Positions 52,880-64,000 of a stretch of DNA of 64,000 nucleotides are shown in pieces (the stretch's first letter is position 1; every line of letters starts with the position of its first letter). Below the pieces are notes generated by a model. It made no database searches and was not told the DNA's origin. It saw nothing but the letters and a program-made list of their open reading frames with translations. Source of the stretch: Taeniopygia guttata (taxonomy: Eukaryota > Chordata > Aves > Passeriformes > Estrildidae); assembly GCF_048771995.1 (NCBI RefSeq), contig NC_133024.1:57370501-57434500 (forward strand). The letters are read 5' to 3'. A program made the position numbers and the translations under genes.

Positions 52880-53060
52880 CCCTGCTCCTGTGTGAGCATG
52901 GAGCCCATGTGGGCAGCCCACATCGGCTCTGGCGCTGTCACGGGCCAAGACGAGGTTGTGGCATTCACCGGGTGCCTCGCTCCCTTCGGATGCAGCAGGG
53001 CTTCCCTTCGAGTACAGCCAGGCGACTTGGCTCCTACACTGCAGCCTGCCAGGACGAAGG
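52880..53060. other. Small CpG-rich patch
   Basis: About ten CpGs occur within 180 bp in a CpG-poor neighbourhood, together with a perfect 7-bp stem (ATGTGGG / CCCACAT, 52907-52923). Two overlapping plus-strand frames (90 and 121 codons) cross it but show no domain. It could be a small island, a decayed LTR or an unannotated exon, and the sequence does not decide between them. Confidence 0.35.
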
Positions 53061-54464
53061 GGATAGTGAGCCTGAAACTTGGTCCCTTGCTAAGGCTAGA
53101 GCACTCTGACAGCTGCCAGGGTGCAATTCAGACACAGAAACTTGATCCTGGCTTAAGCTTTGGATTTGCCTTGAGGAGAAGACCTCCACAGCAGCTCTTT
53201 TCTGCACATCTTATCCTGGGAATGGTAAAGCTGAGTTCAGTGTCATCCTCAGGCTAACAAGGTTTGAATTTATACCTCCCAGAAGTACTGGAGGGTACAT
53301 GAATTTGCAGGCTCACCTGGGTAGAAAGATGCCTCCACATCTGTTTAGGCTGCATTTTTGCAGCCAGGCATGCAGAATTCATGGCACTCAAAGGAAGAAC
53401 AGGAGAAGAGCTCAATTCTGTACCTGGGAATAAAAACAACTGTGTATCCAGATGTGCTTACAGGATGCTGTGTGCTCATTCTACCCTACATTGGCACTGA
53501 AGGGAAAAGGTCATCCAGGAAAAAGAAAGAGGCTTTTTCTTCCCCTGATGAGGCACCTAATATCTAAACTAGATATATGCTCTGTCTCACCTTTTCTGAC
53601 TCTCTAAATTTTTCACACCTGCTTTAGAGAGGAAGGATGTAGGGGATTTTCTTAAGATTATACCTGATTTACAGCAAGGATATCCTTCTCAGCTGTACAA
53701 TCTCTCATCTTAATCTGAACAATGTGAACATTAATTTAAATCCTTGGTCATCTACTTCCTGACCATATGCCCCACATTTGGTGGAGTTAATCATCATTTG
53801 TACAATAAATTCCACAAGTTCTTAACTGAGGTCAGTGTCATCCTAATAACTTAATCTTGGACCCAGAAAACTTAATAATTAGATCTTATGACGAGGATAT
53901 ACATACTTCCACAAGTGCTTTAAGCCAATATAAAGCCTTTTTCTCCCAAAAGACTGATTTCAACCTGTGCTCCACATGTCTGCTTTTTAGCATGAAGGTG
54001 GCCATATGGTTGTCATCTTGCTGATCTAGCTGACTGTGTGCAGCCACTGAAGTGCCTGTGCTCAAACTCACATTTCATGGGTCCATGTGCCCATGATAGA
54101 AGGGGGAACAAGTAGGAAAAGGCTTCTCTTTGTGGCACACAGACTGGCTTAAACTGCCTGTGTCCCATTATTTGATACAAATGAGCAATTATAACCACCA
54201 GCCCTCCATCCTAAGAAGCAGACACCAAGGGAATCTACTACAAAATATCAGTGACATTCTGGCACATAAGCAGGAACTTTTCAATCAAGTCCAAGCAGCT
54301 TAGAGGGAGTTTTCTGTGATCACTGTCCTCTATTTGGTCTTCCTACATTATATTTTTAGTGCTGGAGCTGTTATCTTGAATTTGAATCCTCCATGGAATA
54401 AGGGGAGTTAAAATGGGATTATTGGCACACTTCATGGATGGCAGCAGTATGCTGAGCTATTGAG

Positions 54465-54466
<2 letters not shown>

Positions 54467-54504
<38 letters not shown>
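54467..54504. repeat. Poly(A) tract, 38 nt
   Basis: Pure A for 38 bases. No processed pseudogene or poly(A)-tailed element was recognised on its 5' side, and avian CR1 does not make such tails. Recent slippage expansion is the simplest explanation. Confidence 0.92.
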
Positions 54505-54506
<2 letters not shown>

Positions 54507-54559
54507 GAAAGATTCCCTTTCCAGCTTTAAAAGTAACAGTTCTCAGGATAATCTGTAAT

Positions 54560-54700
54560 TTCTTTTACAAGAACATAAGGAGTGCATCACTGAGTTAGAC
54601 CAAAGGCATGTTTAACCCAGTTCTTGGTTTTGACAGCAACCAATAGCAAAGGCATCGAGATGACATTAGGAAAGAAAGAAAAACAAGTCAATAGCAAACT
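54560..54700 (+). mobile_element. Possible ancient amniote interspersed repeat
   Basis: The stretch 'caagaacataaggagtgcat' followed by 'cactgagttagaccaaaggc', 'taacccagttct' and 'gacagcaaccaatagcaa' resembles a widely dispersed old amniote repeat family, probably a CR1/L3-like LINE part. That family is typified by 'agaacataagaa...tgggtcagaccaaagg...tagcccag...gacagtggccaat'. Divergence is high and the edges are vague. The family assignment is from memory. Confidence 0.45.
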
Positions 54701-55105
54701 GTCCCTGTTCAACAGTTTAGGGTCTTCTTCAGCCACAAATTATATCAGGTGTTCATGTTTGACTTTATATTACAACTCGAGTAGGCTAATAGAAATATTT
54801 CCCCCCCAGATCTTCCCTCTGCCCATTAGTGTTTAGTTCTGGGATCTCCCAGTATCTCTATGGATGATTTTCATAGTACAATGATGTGAAAATACAGAAT
54901 TTGTTTGTTTTAAGTGTCCCAGGCAACTTCAGTGTGTGTTACATTAATTATTGTCTATTCACTTTTTCCATTGATTCCACTTTTTTTTCTCTGCCCTTTT
55001 CCCCAGTAGGTCCCTCCCCAGACTGCAGTATTTCCTTCTACAAAATAGCTAAAATAGCTGTGCCAGACTTTCAGTTACTACTGATTGTGCCTGGGTATAT
55101 TTTCT

Positions 55106-55151
<46 letters not shown>

Positions 55152-55403
55152 TCCAGGGGTGGGTGATGATGAACATTATGCATGAGGAAGAACTGTAGAT
55201 GATCTGTAACTGAATCCTCACAATCAAGAGCCCTGCCCATCCAGCTGCAAATTCAGGTACTCGTTCTGCTCTCACTTCTCATCCTGTAGCTGTTAGACAC
55301 AAGTGGTTTAAATGCCAACAGATTTACCTCTTCACTTCTCTCCATTTCCCTGTCTGTTTACTTACAGTTTGCCTGGGATCCTCCATTGGAGTGAAGCAAC
55401 TTA
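54701..55403. other. Unique noncoding sequence with long poly(T)
   Basis: Nothing was recognised besides the 42-nt poly(T) at 55109-55150. The left part may be a continuation of the old repeat at 54560. Frames crossing the poly(T) encode polyphenylalanine or polylysine and are spurious. Confidence 0.5.
55109..55150. repeat. Poly(T) tract, 42 nt
   Basis: Uninterrupted T for 42 bases, the longest homopolymer in the window. It lies 260 bp left of the solo LTR and about 600 bp right of the 38-nt poly(A). No parent element was seen on the minus strand to its right. Confidence 0.92.
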
Positions 55404-55409
55404 CTTGCA

Positions 55410-55754
55410 TGTGGTAGATAGGGACAGGCGAGCGGAAGATCTCGGGATGTGATGGAAAGAAAGACCCTTCCCCCTTCTCCCTGCTTCACGTTATCTATCA
55501 CCCCCAGAGCATGTAACCACACCTAACCCAGTAGTTTTCCACTCCCGACTAACCTAGAGACCCTACCAACCCCCCTCTGACGTAGCAAGGTCCCCCAAGA
55601 GTATTTAAACCCGTGAGATAAGATAATAAACGCTTTCGACCGTCCACCACATTGGTGTTAGCATGTTGTCGCTAGCCCGAGTAGCCCGGACGAGGCTGGG
55701 CTGCCGTGCTGTCTTCTTGCAACCAGGTCGCCGTTCCCTCCCCTGAAGGCAACA
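55410..55754 (+). mobile_element. Solo ERVK-type LTR with 6-bp target duplication
   Basis: This 345-bp LTR begins TGTGGTAG and ends GGCAACA, flanked by perfect CTTGCA copies (55404-55409 and 55755-55760). A 6-bp duplication is characteristic of ERVK/beta- and alpharetrovirus-like integration. Internal promoter signals are present: a TATTTAA TATA-like box (55602-55608), an AATAAA polyadenylation signal (55625-55630) about 20 bp later, then a CpG-rich U5-like part with 'agcccgagtagcccggacga'. No gag, pol or env flanks it, so it is a solo LTR. Intact ends, an intact duplication and many retained CpGs suggest a recent insertion. The exact family cannot be named. Confidence 0.88.
55602..55630 (+). 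promoter_or_regulatory. LTR promoter core and poly(A) signal
   Basis: Within the solo LTR, TATTTAA (55602-55608) and AATAAA (55625-55630) sit 16 bases apart, the compact arrangement seen in short-R retroviral LTRs. Both look intact. Whether the LTR is transcriptionally active cannot be judged. Confidence 0.6.
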
Positions 55755-56504
55755 CTTGCAACTAAATTTTCTTCCTACTCTTTTCTCTCCTGGTTAAGAC
55801 CTCAGCAGTGTCACAGGTGAAACTGCATCAAATTCAGTCCTCCTCTGGTGTTTTAGCACCAGCTATCTCCAGTTTTCTATTTCAGATGCTTGGAATACTA
55901 GAGCTACAATGAGTCCAGAAGAGCCTGAAGGCCAGCACAGAGGGCTTGGCACTGAACACTATGAGTGCAGGACAGTGACTTTGGCCATGACTGCAAGCAC
56001 TCCTGCATGAGAATGCTGTTGTGGTATCAGATCAGGAGCAGAAAGGGCCTTCCAGGAGCACCTGCTATTGTTTTGGTTTTTTTCTATGAGGCAACCTAGA
56101 TGTAAGTCTCTGAAACAGAAGACTGAATCCAAGTCTATTGACTCCCAGATTAGTGCTCCAGTCTCAAGGTTATTTCTACCCCTCTGCGCTCTGTATTTTG
56201 TGCAAAGTCCATACTGCCAGCTGGGTGTCTCAGATCATGTCTGACAGTCTTACACGAGCATGCAACTGTCTTTGCAAGTCACAGACAGACTGAGACCCAC
56301 AGCCTCTGGGCATCTGTACAAGCAGAATTTAAACCATGGAGGAAAACAGATGCTTGCAACTTCTCAGAGATCTAAACAAACTCAGAGACTGAATCCCTTT
56401 GTTAAGAGCTCAGTGCTTAAAGTACAAGTGGCAAGCAGTGACAAACAACCATTTTTTCTTTTTCTAAAAACTCTCATGAATTTAGGCTTGTACTTATATA
56501 AAAG

Positions 56505-56518
56505 GGAGGGAGGGAGGT
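56505..56518. repeat. (GGGA)n short repeat
   Basis: About three to four GGGA/GGAG units stand just left of the palindromic TA/TG tract. Confidence 0.75.
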
Positions 56519-56525
56519 AGTCTGT

Positions 56526-56668
56526 CTATATATGTGTACCCATTTACTGTACACATAAATCTATTAAATATACATTTTATATTTGTGTACATATGGTACA
56601 TATACATGTACAGGTATATATGTACACATATACACATGTGGGTTTATGTGATTAATATATATGTACAT
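56526..56668. repeat. Palindromic TA/TG/CA-rich tract
   Basis: An AT-rich compound repeat is built from TGTACA, ACATAT and TATATG words. It contains nested inverted repeats: TGTGTACATAT (56584-56594) pairs with ATATGTACACA (56617-56627), and inside the loop GTACAT (56596-56601) pairs with ATGTAC (56606-56611). It could extrude a cruciform, and is otherwise a decayed microsatellite. Confidence 0.75.
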
Positions 56669-57559
56669 CAATAGAATAAACTTTCTCATTTGGCTATTTA
56701 AGGCAAGATTTCGGAACGAAAATTAGTGCCAAAACCCCATTAAGTTTTCTGACTTATTCCCTCTCACTTCTCTTAAAACTCACTCTCAGCCAACAAATAC
56801 GGTCACAAAACCCTCTATATTCCATTCACAGAAACTCCAGTCTCATCTTTCTGAAGTCTTCACCTGAACATTTTTCCTTTATTTCTTTTTCCCACTTTTT
56901 CTTCAATTTCTCTACAGATATATTAATGAGTTATTATTAGACCTCATTTTTTATCCAGGCTATTCTTCATGTCTTTTCCAGAATATTTGCATGTGTGGTT
57001 CTGATTTCCATCCAACAATGACAATTTTGATATAAACTGCAGAAATGAGAGGAAATACTACATCATCTCTGGATGCCTCATTGCAGTTTTCTAAGGTATG
57101 GAGTTTATCTCCTGATGCCCTGGAGTCAGAATTAAACCCCTTCCCAAGGGAACAGGGGCTATTAGTTCTGGCAGTGCCTACCTGTTTTCCATATGCACAG
57201 TACCTGCAGAGCTGTGTCATTTCACTTAAGACACCTACAGTGGGATCCATAAAGCAGAGCTTGACAATTTTTAGCTGCCTTGATGACAGTAACTTTTAAT
57301 TCTGAACTGAAATCTTCAACTGAAAACAGGTTTAATTAAAACAGTGAGAGCTTGTGTGTAAACCAGCCCTTAGGCACCTTCACAGAGACATATAAATCAG
57401 AGCCATACAAGACACGTTATGTTCCTGAATGCATCTGCCTGTCAGAGGGAGCCCACCCATGCAGGATATCTTGTAGCATTTTATTCAGCCTAGTTTTAAA
57501 AGCCCAAATCATTCCACCATTTATTCCAACTTGCACAATACACTCAGAGCAAATGCCCT

Positions 57560-57800
57560 GACTACTTAAGGTCATTTAAAAACCCTGCAATACTGTACAT
57601 TAAAATTGCTACCAGCAGTGTCCTGCTCAATTTACAAATAAGATATATGCAGCACTACATAAATTCTTCTTACAGTTTCAGTTTGTTGCAGTGCTTTTAT
57701 TTATTATGACTGCTACAATTTTTTAATAACACTTTTATTTTAGTTGTGGCTGTTTGTGACAGAAGTCTAAATATGTTTCATAGGGAAGTAGGTAATATCA
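57560..57800. promoter_or_regulatory. Candidate noncoding regulatory block
   Basis: This repeat-free AT-rich patch includes 'tttatttattatgactgc' and 'aataacacttttattttag' words. The composition resembles conserved noncoding DNA, but the only support is its texture. Confidence 0.18.
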
Positions 57801-60800
57801 TTCCTTTGTAAAGGCATTAGTAAAAATTGCTGTCAGGCAGTGCAGAGCTAGAACTAAATACCAAGGCAGCAGCACAGTTAGGATTATATTTGCTCTACGT
57901 AAACTTCAAGACAGCCTAGATGAGATAATAATGGACATTTGAAGTAGCAGCCACGTTCTAGTACTGCCATGAATAAACTTTTAACCATTCCCACTGAAAA
58001 ACTAGTAACATAGACTAGCTGAGAGACAGCAGACATGATGTTTTCTTTAAATTCATTTGGAAGAGCACATCAGAACTGGCCTTCCCATCTCTGAAGAATC
58101 AGTATGATCCACTCTCTGCCATCACAGCCATTTGGCTCCCAGGAGATCTGCCAAAGACTGAAGTCATCTCACAGGTGGGTTTAGGTTCCTCTGCAGCTTC
58201 ATGGTATCCTTTAACTTTCACTGACACTCAGACATGGGTAGGAGAAAAAAATACAGAAACTAAGAAAGGTAAAAATGCTGTAAGATACCTCACCAGGGGG
58301 AAGTTCTGCAAGAAGAAAACTCTAAGTTCGTGCAATGTACACCATAAGTCTCCTGGGTGGACCCCAAACCCTTCTCTACGTACCATTTTCTGGCACAGAA
58401 TGTAAACATAAAGATTTTACTGGTGGGCACATTTGTAGCTATATATCAGAAACAGATCTACAGTGCCAAACTGCACCATAACATATTACTTCCCTCACAA
58501 GACTGCAACAAGTTTTAACTCATTTCCACTTGTAAAGGGGAATTTTGAAGAAGCAGCAGTGAAAAATAAAAAGCCATTGATACTACAAGAAAAGAAGAAG
58601 AATGCTCTGAAAAAACATGGATGTGAAAAGAGCTGTTTCCAGCAATCATGCAGTGCCTCTGCCATTTATCCACTTCTCTGTCTTCCTCTCTTTCAAGAAG
58701 CAGGTGCCCAAATAGATTTGCTCATGGATTCAGATTCTATGCTTCTTTTCAAAATGCTCATCATTAGGCATAAAAAAAAATAGAAAAGGAGAAAAGAAAT
58801 CACACCTAGACTTCAGCAAGGCACCGATGAAAGGCTTTTCCTTGATAGTCAGAGAGGGGATACTGAAGGGGGTAATTAAAAAAAAAAAATGTAGGGTATA
58901 CTTCACAGTCAGGCTCCAAATAAAAATGGAGTCTGTGAAACCCAAAAGGGAAGAGCTCTTTCTGCTCCTTCTGCAGCACTGAACAAGCACAGAAGCTGTT
59001 TTCCTTGCAAACACTCAGAGAGGAAATTATTCCTTCAAATAAACAGTCTCCAAGCCATGGCTTAAGACAGCGTGTAAGAGTACATATGTTTGAGTGCAGT
59101 CACTCCAGATTTTGCTTTACTTGCATTGCAGCATATTGTGACCTACATTAAATGGTTTCCATGCACTGACCACAGAACAAGTAGGCTCCAGTGACAGAGC
59201 CCAGCATGCAGACAGCTCCATTTCATTAAGAAAACAGTGCAGAATGCTACAGCTTTGCTGTTTGCCATTCTAGAACAGCAATGTACATCTGCCACAGTAC
59301 AGACACCACTGGGGAATATCAGTTCGGTACTGCAGCACTGTGAGAGGTGTTAGAGGCATCTCTGCTGCTGCCTAAAGTCCCCATCTCAGCTGATTCCATC
59401 CCAAAGACAGCAGTGCACCTCACAGTGCCATGTGGCAGATCAGATGCTAGTGCCCTGCTGATGTGCTGGCAGTGGTTCCAGTTTCCATGGAAGTTTACCA
59501 GTGGAGGTAAAAAGCCAAAGGCCACGTGGATCCTCCATGTATTTACTGCCACACATTCACAGTGCCATATGAGAGGCAGTAAACCCCTGCACCTTAGCTA
59601 GCTTCCATGGTTCCAGCTTGAAAATGATGGGCAAAAAGCATTTTAACCCCTTAAACAGATAACAGGGAGTACATGGCCAATAATAACAACATCCAGGTGC
59701 TAGTCAGCAGAGCTTGTCCATGGGATTACCGCAAAGAATTCTTAATCCCAGTTTTACAGAAAAGAAACTGAGATGGCTAAAGCTAATTGATTTTCTTGCA
59801 CTGTAGCACAGATATACTAAAAATGAAATGTAGTCTTTACTATGTTTTTTTATAATGGAAAGAAATAAAAAAATAAGTGGATGTGGATGTTAATTTATAC
59901 AGAATTAAGTGCATATATATCTTGCAGACATACATGAACAAATGAGTAGAAATAAGTTTGTATAAGAAGAAATGACTGTGTAAATTTAGAAAATGCCAGC
60001 TCTAAAATTCCTTCTGTAACCTTCTAGCACTTTAAAGATGCAGTCTTCCATTGCCACAGAAGATGCTAGATTTTTCTCGGCTGTCAATAATGGCTGTAAC
60101 TAGGAGTAAATGTGGCTATAAATACCATATATATGCAAATGGTCATATGTGGTATTGCATAAATAAGTTTAATAACAACTCTATTTATTCCTAAATACTG
60201 ACTTTGCAATCTTATTGTTCATTAAATGTGTATGTCGAACACAGAGAGGATCACGTTCTGTATTGACACAAATGTACTCGCCACTTTTCTGCAATAAGTA
60301 TCTTTTGGGACAGACTGGAAATACAAGGTCACCAGCAACTATGTGATATACATCTGTTCAGCTGTGTTATTTATCTATGCATAGATTCAAAGTCTCCTAA
60401 ATGTGTCCTGCAGGATAGTTTGGGTCACTTTCTTTGTCCAAATGGTCCATCTGACATGTCCCTCGTTGCACAGGGGACCATATGCTGGGGTATGCTCCAA
60501 GGACTTGGATCAGATGTTATCAAGCCCTCACGTTCAGTTTGCTTCTGTAAAGTAAAAACAAACACCAGCATGTCCATTTGGACTCAGCTGTGGTATTTCT
60601 ATTTAGCACATCAACTCCAGGCAGCCATCATAATTAGCAACCTCATGAAGCTTGTGCAGCATTTGGCTTCCTCCTGCCTGTTTGACTCTGAGCAAATGGA
60701 AGGACATTTGGTGTGAGTGGAGCAGACGGGGAGCAGCTGGGGAGGTGTCTGCATTCCCACCTTCATACAAAGGTTCAAAGCTGCCTTTCTCCACCCCACC

Positions 60801-63146
60801 AGCTCAGCTCCTATGATGACCCTGGACCAGACACAGAGAATCTCTGTAAATACAGCAGTCATAATCCGCTCCTCTCAGCAGTACCCAGGCTCCTACACTA
60901 CCATGCTCTGGACACTATCTGCAATGCCAGACATTTGATTTTACGATTTTCCCATTTCTGACCCTCAAAAAAAAGATTGGTTTGAGCTCACTTTAATGCT
61001 GGGAAAATTCTCTTTACTCTGCTGGTGCTTTTTGTCAGCCACTGAAGATGGGCAGCAGAGATCTTGATCTGCACAGTCTTGTCTTTCAGTCCAGGAAGAT
61101 GCAAAAGATGTAGCATGCCCTACACAATCAAAACCTCTGGAAGCAGATTGTCCTGTTCCAATGGTCCAGTCTTTCTGCTGCTCATTATAGCAACTAGCTG
61201 CACTTCTTTTTTCACCAAGGAGAGCATAAAAAGAAAGACCTTTCATTTGTAGCAAAAGCTAATTTTACATTTAAGAAGGCATTGCAAATGAAAGAGTAGC
61301 TGCACATCCAAGTAGTTGCACATCAGAGTTTGCTGCAAGGGGCAGTTGTGAAATCTAGGATTCATAATACCTGGGAATGGAGGGTTTGTAACAGTTGAGA
61401 GGACAACACTGTCACCAAAGGTTTAGGTACACCTGATCCTGCCTTACTGCAGATAGTGGCAATAAGTGATTTTTGAGCATCTTTGCAGTCAAATGTTTCT
61501 AACATTTTGTCATCTTCCTATCTGTAAGCTTTGTTTAGCTGATCTTGATGAATTTAGCAGAGTTTCACTTGTGACACTACCCACCCCTTATTCCACAGTA
61601 CATTTGAAAACAGAATGCCACACAATTCAAACTCATCACTAAAATAATGCATCTATCTCCTATGCAGCATCAGTGTGAGGAGGAGAAATTCCTAATGAAT
61701 GTCTCCAAATCCTCAGAAGATGTCAGAAACGCTAGCCCATTTTTCTGCCAAGCCCACGTAAAACTGAGAAGCTATGGTTCTGCAGGGAAGTGAGATGGAT
61801 ATATCTGTTTAACAAGGACAAGCAGACAGTAGAAGGTAGAAAATAGGGAACAAAATAAGTTTTAAGCAATGCAATTTGTGAGAAGTCTGTGCTGTCAGAA
61901 ACTTGAAGAACAACATACGGGGACAGCTTCCCCATGATGCTCAGAGAATGGAGTGTTAATCAGAGAAGTAGTTGCAGCTTGTCAGCTAGTCACTGGGAGA
62001 GTATGTATGAGAGTTTGGGACAGTTTTTCTGATTACGAAATCCACTGTTAATTTTCACCACAGAATTTCAGAACAGCATCCCAAATACCACATGGAGCAA
62101 GTCCAGCACAGCCATACCAAAATATTTTGTCACATATAAAGCCTCCATTTCCCTCATAAATTCTTTTCTACCGCCACCCACAATCTGTAACTCCTGATTC
62201 TACAATCAACAGACTGTGAATATGTCGGTCTTATTTGGCACCACATACTCAAGGATGAGCATTCTTGTTAGGATGCTGACCTTGAACCACAGAAAAAGAA
62301 TCATATTTTAGTATTTACATAGACAGATCCTCCCTGGATAAGGTGAGAAGAACACTGAGACTATATGCTTCCCGTCTCTAGCAATAATATGAGAATATGG
62401 ATAATCTTGTAACATGTCTTCAAACTGTAAAATGGAGTTAAAATTTAATAGCTGTACATCACTGTTTACATAAATCACAGGAGAAAATAAACCAGTTCTT
62501 TCTCCCTTTCTATCTCAAAATCCAAAAAATTATCTTATCACTTATAACTACACCTTCTTTGCAAATTCCATATGCCTTCTCTCTTCCCACAGTGTGTTTC
62601 CTCAGGAATGTCTCTTTCCCCATATTTCTTCAACAGTGTCCCAAGGTAGACTAATTACTTTTCCTTAAAGCAGATGAAGATGGCTTTACTACACACAGAA
62701 GTGATGCTGCAATTTCTCTGTCATTTTCAGGATGTTAATAATAAAAATGCACACTTCTACTGCAACCATTATGCTACTGCCTCTCACTTGTTCTTCAGCC
62801 CACAATGATGACAGGCTGATTTAGATACGATTCCCAGCAAGATGAAAGAGCAAGGAGAAATTGTAAAATATAAGTGTGAAATCTGAAATTTCAGAAATTT
62901 TTATTATGACAGTGGGTCTTTGCAGACTTAGAAAGACTGAGGTTTCTAGCAGCTGGGATTGCCAGGCAGAGGTGAGCTGGCTGCAGTAATCAACTGCACC
63001 ATGAGTTTGTGGGTCACTGCACATCAAGCCCATAATTTTGAAGGTCAAGCCAGGAAGTCAAGTCAGCAAAGGTCAGCATCAGCAAAATTAGGGACTAAAT
63101 TTAGCAGTTTAGCTAAAGCAAGGATATAGGACAATGACTGAGTTTA

Positions 63147-64000
63147 AATCACAGGATCACAGGATAATTCTGTCTGGGAGCAACCTCAGGAGGTTGTCAG
63201 TCTGAACTCCTGCTCCAAGCACTGCCAGCTCTGGTGTCAGAGAAAGTTGCTTGGGACTTCATCCAGTTAGATCTTGAAAATGTACAGGGATGGAAACTGT
63301 ACAGTCTCCCAGGAAACCTCTTCCACTACTGGACTGTATTTATAGATTCTCTTTACATGTATTCTGAATCCATATTTTTTTCACCACAAGCCTATTTTCT
63401 CTCATCCTATCCACACACACCACTATGAAGAGCTTGGATTTGTCTTATCTGTGTTTCTCATAGGTGCTGAGGGTTCTGCAAGATCCCCCCACATCCACAT
63501 CATCTCCAGACTGAACAAGTCAGTCTTCTCTGGCCTCTCCTCACAGGGCATGTGTTTCAACCCCTGACCATCATAGCAGCCCTGCTGAACTTGCTCCAGC
63601 TGGTCAATGACTTGCCTGTACTGGGACCCCAAAAGAGGTTGCTATACCTAGATGTGATCTAATGAGTGCTGAGTAGGGGGAGAAGATCACTTCCCTCAGT
63701 TTACCGTCCCCACTCCTGGTCATACAGTCAAGGAGGCTTTTGCCTTCTGTGCCACAGGGCTCGTGTGCAGTCTGCTGTCTGTCAGGTCCTCATTTCATAA
63801 GGCTTCTGTCAGCCCAGTCCACCAGCTTGCCCCTGGGTATCTCTCTGGCAGCTCTGCCCTGAGTGAATTGACAGGTGCCTCCCAGTCAAGTTGATGAGTT
63901 CATCACTTGCTCTAGGTCACTGATTGCAGTGGTTTTGGTTCACCAGTTTGACCCTTCTGGATAAACATGTTAGATGGGTTAGGACAGAGCAGAACTGATA
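63147..64000 (-). mobile_element. CR1 LINE copy, runs off right edge
   Basis: The left edge shows the CR1 3' terminus in reverse ('aatcacaggatcacaggata'). Next come 'ggttgtcagtctgaactcct', 'gacttcatccagttagatct', 'ctcttccactactggactgt', 'actatgaagagcttgga', 'catctccagactgaacaagt' and 'ggaggcttttgcctt', in the order expected of a minus-strand CR1 3' region. At over 850 bp it is the longest CR1 here and continues past the window. It is of a different subfamily from the 10-kb and 43-kb copies. Frames up to 69 codons are decayed. Confidence 0.82.

Larger units (their letters stand above)
44151..54559. other. Unique noncoding sequence
   Basis: About 10 kb without a recognisable gene, LINE or LTR. 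Items inside it are listed separately: the hairpin at 45578-45641, an enhancer-like block at 47640-48060, an A run at 50790-50804, a CpG-rich patch at 52880-53060 and a 38-nt poly(A) at 54467-54504. The longest frame in the window (155 codons, minus, 45422-45889) lies here but has no domain and a poor start context. Confidence 0.5.
55761..63146. other. Unique noncoding sequence
   Basis: No LINE, LTR or exon was recognised in this 7.4-kb stretch. Simple and palindromic repeats at 56505-56668 and an AT-rich candidate block at 57560-57800 are listed separately. A POU octamer ATGCAAAT occurs at 60133-60140 in another AT-rich patch. Open frames are at most 106 codons and have no domain. Confidence 0.5.

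Noticed and set aside
52892..53257. 121-codon plus-strand frame in the CpG-rich patch
   Set aside because: No domain, overlaps a 90-codon frame in another phase, and shows no convincing splice structure. The patch itself is kept as a finding.
55049..55275. Lysine-rich minus-strand frames
   Set aside because: They are translations of the 42-nt poly(T) tract and not proteins.

Overview
The window looks like vertebrate nuclear DNA, almost certainly from a bird. The main evidence is several CR1 LINE copies. Some keep the diagnostic CR1 3' end, seen on the + strand as repeated 'aatcatagaat'-type octamers when the copy is on the minus strand. There are also ERVL-type LTRs with the 'atatggtatggaatat' core familiar from avian genomes, and one compact, CpG-rich solo LTR with a 6-bp target duplication. 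Base composition is AT-rich with strong CpG depletion, apart from one CpG island and two smaller CpG-rich patches. The species cannot be named from this sequence.

No protein-coding exon could be supported. Every open frame is short (the longest is 155 codons), lacks a recognisable domain, and lies in a repeat, in low-complexity DNA or in unremarkable AT-rich sequence. The window is best read as intergenic DNA or the inside of a very large intron. No tRNA, rRNA, CRISPR array, operon or bacterial feature is present.

Layout: 0-10 kb holds a CR1 remnant (1-424), a full-length ERVL-type solo LTR with a 5-bp duplication (4315-4891) and otherwise unique AT-rich sequence. 10-20 kb holds two CR1 copies (about 10142-10700 minus, 15700-16060 plus), a C-rich quadruplex-type tract near 13.16 kb, and a distinctive block at 18.87-19.48 kb with two perfect, same-strand CTCF core motifs 94 bp apart. 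20-35 kb holds an ERVL-type LTR (26540-26962), a short CR1 (33908-34070), and homeobox/POU-motif-rich AT blocks that read like enhancers (28.1-28.5, 32.1-32.4 and 35.1-35.8 kb).

36-45 kb holds a CR1 with an intact 3' tail (36402-36676), a 5'-end ERVL LTR fragment (39475-39780), another CR1 (43122-43612) and, directly abutting it, the window's only clear CpG island (43605-44150), the best promoter candidate here. 45-56 kb holds a 64-nt hairpin (45578-45641), an AT-rich candidate regulatory block (47.64-48.06 kb), a small CpG-rich patch (52.88-53.06 kb), two roughly 40-nt homopolymers and the solo ERVK-type LTR (55410-55754). 56-64 kb is mostly unique sequence with a nested palindromic TA/TG tract (56526-56668), ending in a CR1 copy that runs off the right edge.

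Nothing here amounts to a new gene system. The most useful leads are regulatory: the CTCF pair, the CpG island and the TAAT-rich blocks. Statements about conservation are inferences, because no alignment could be run.
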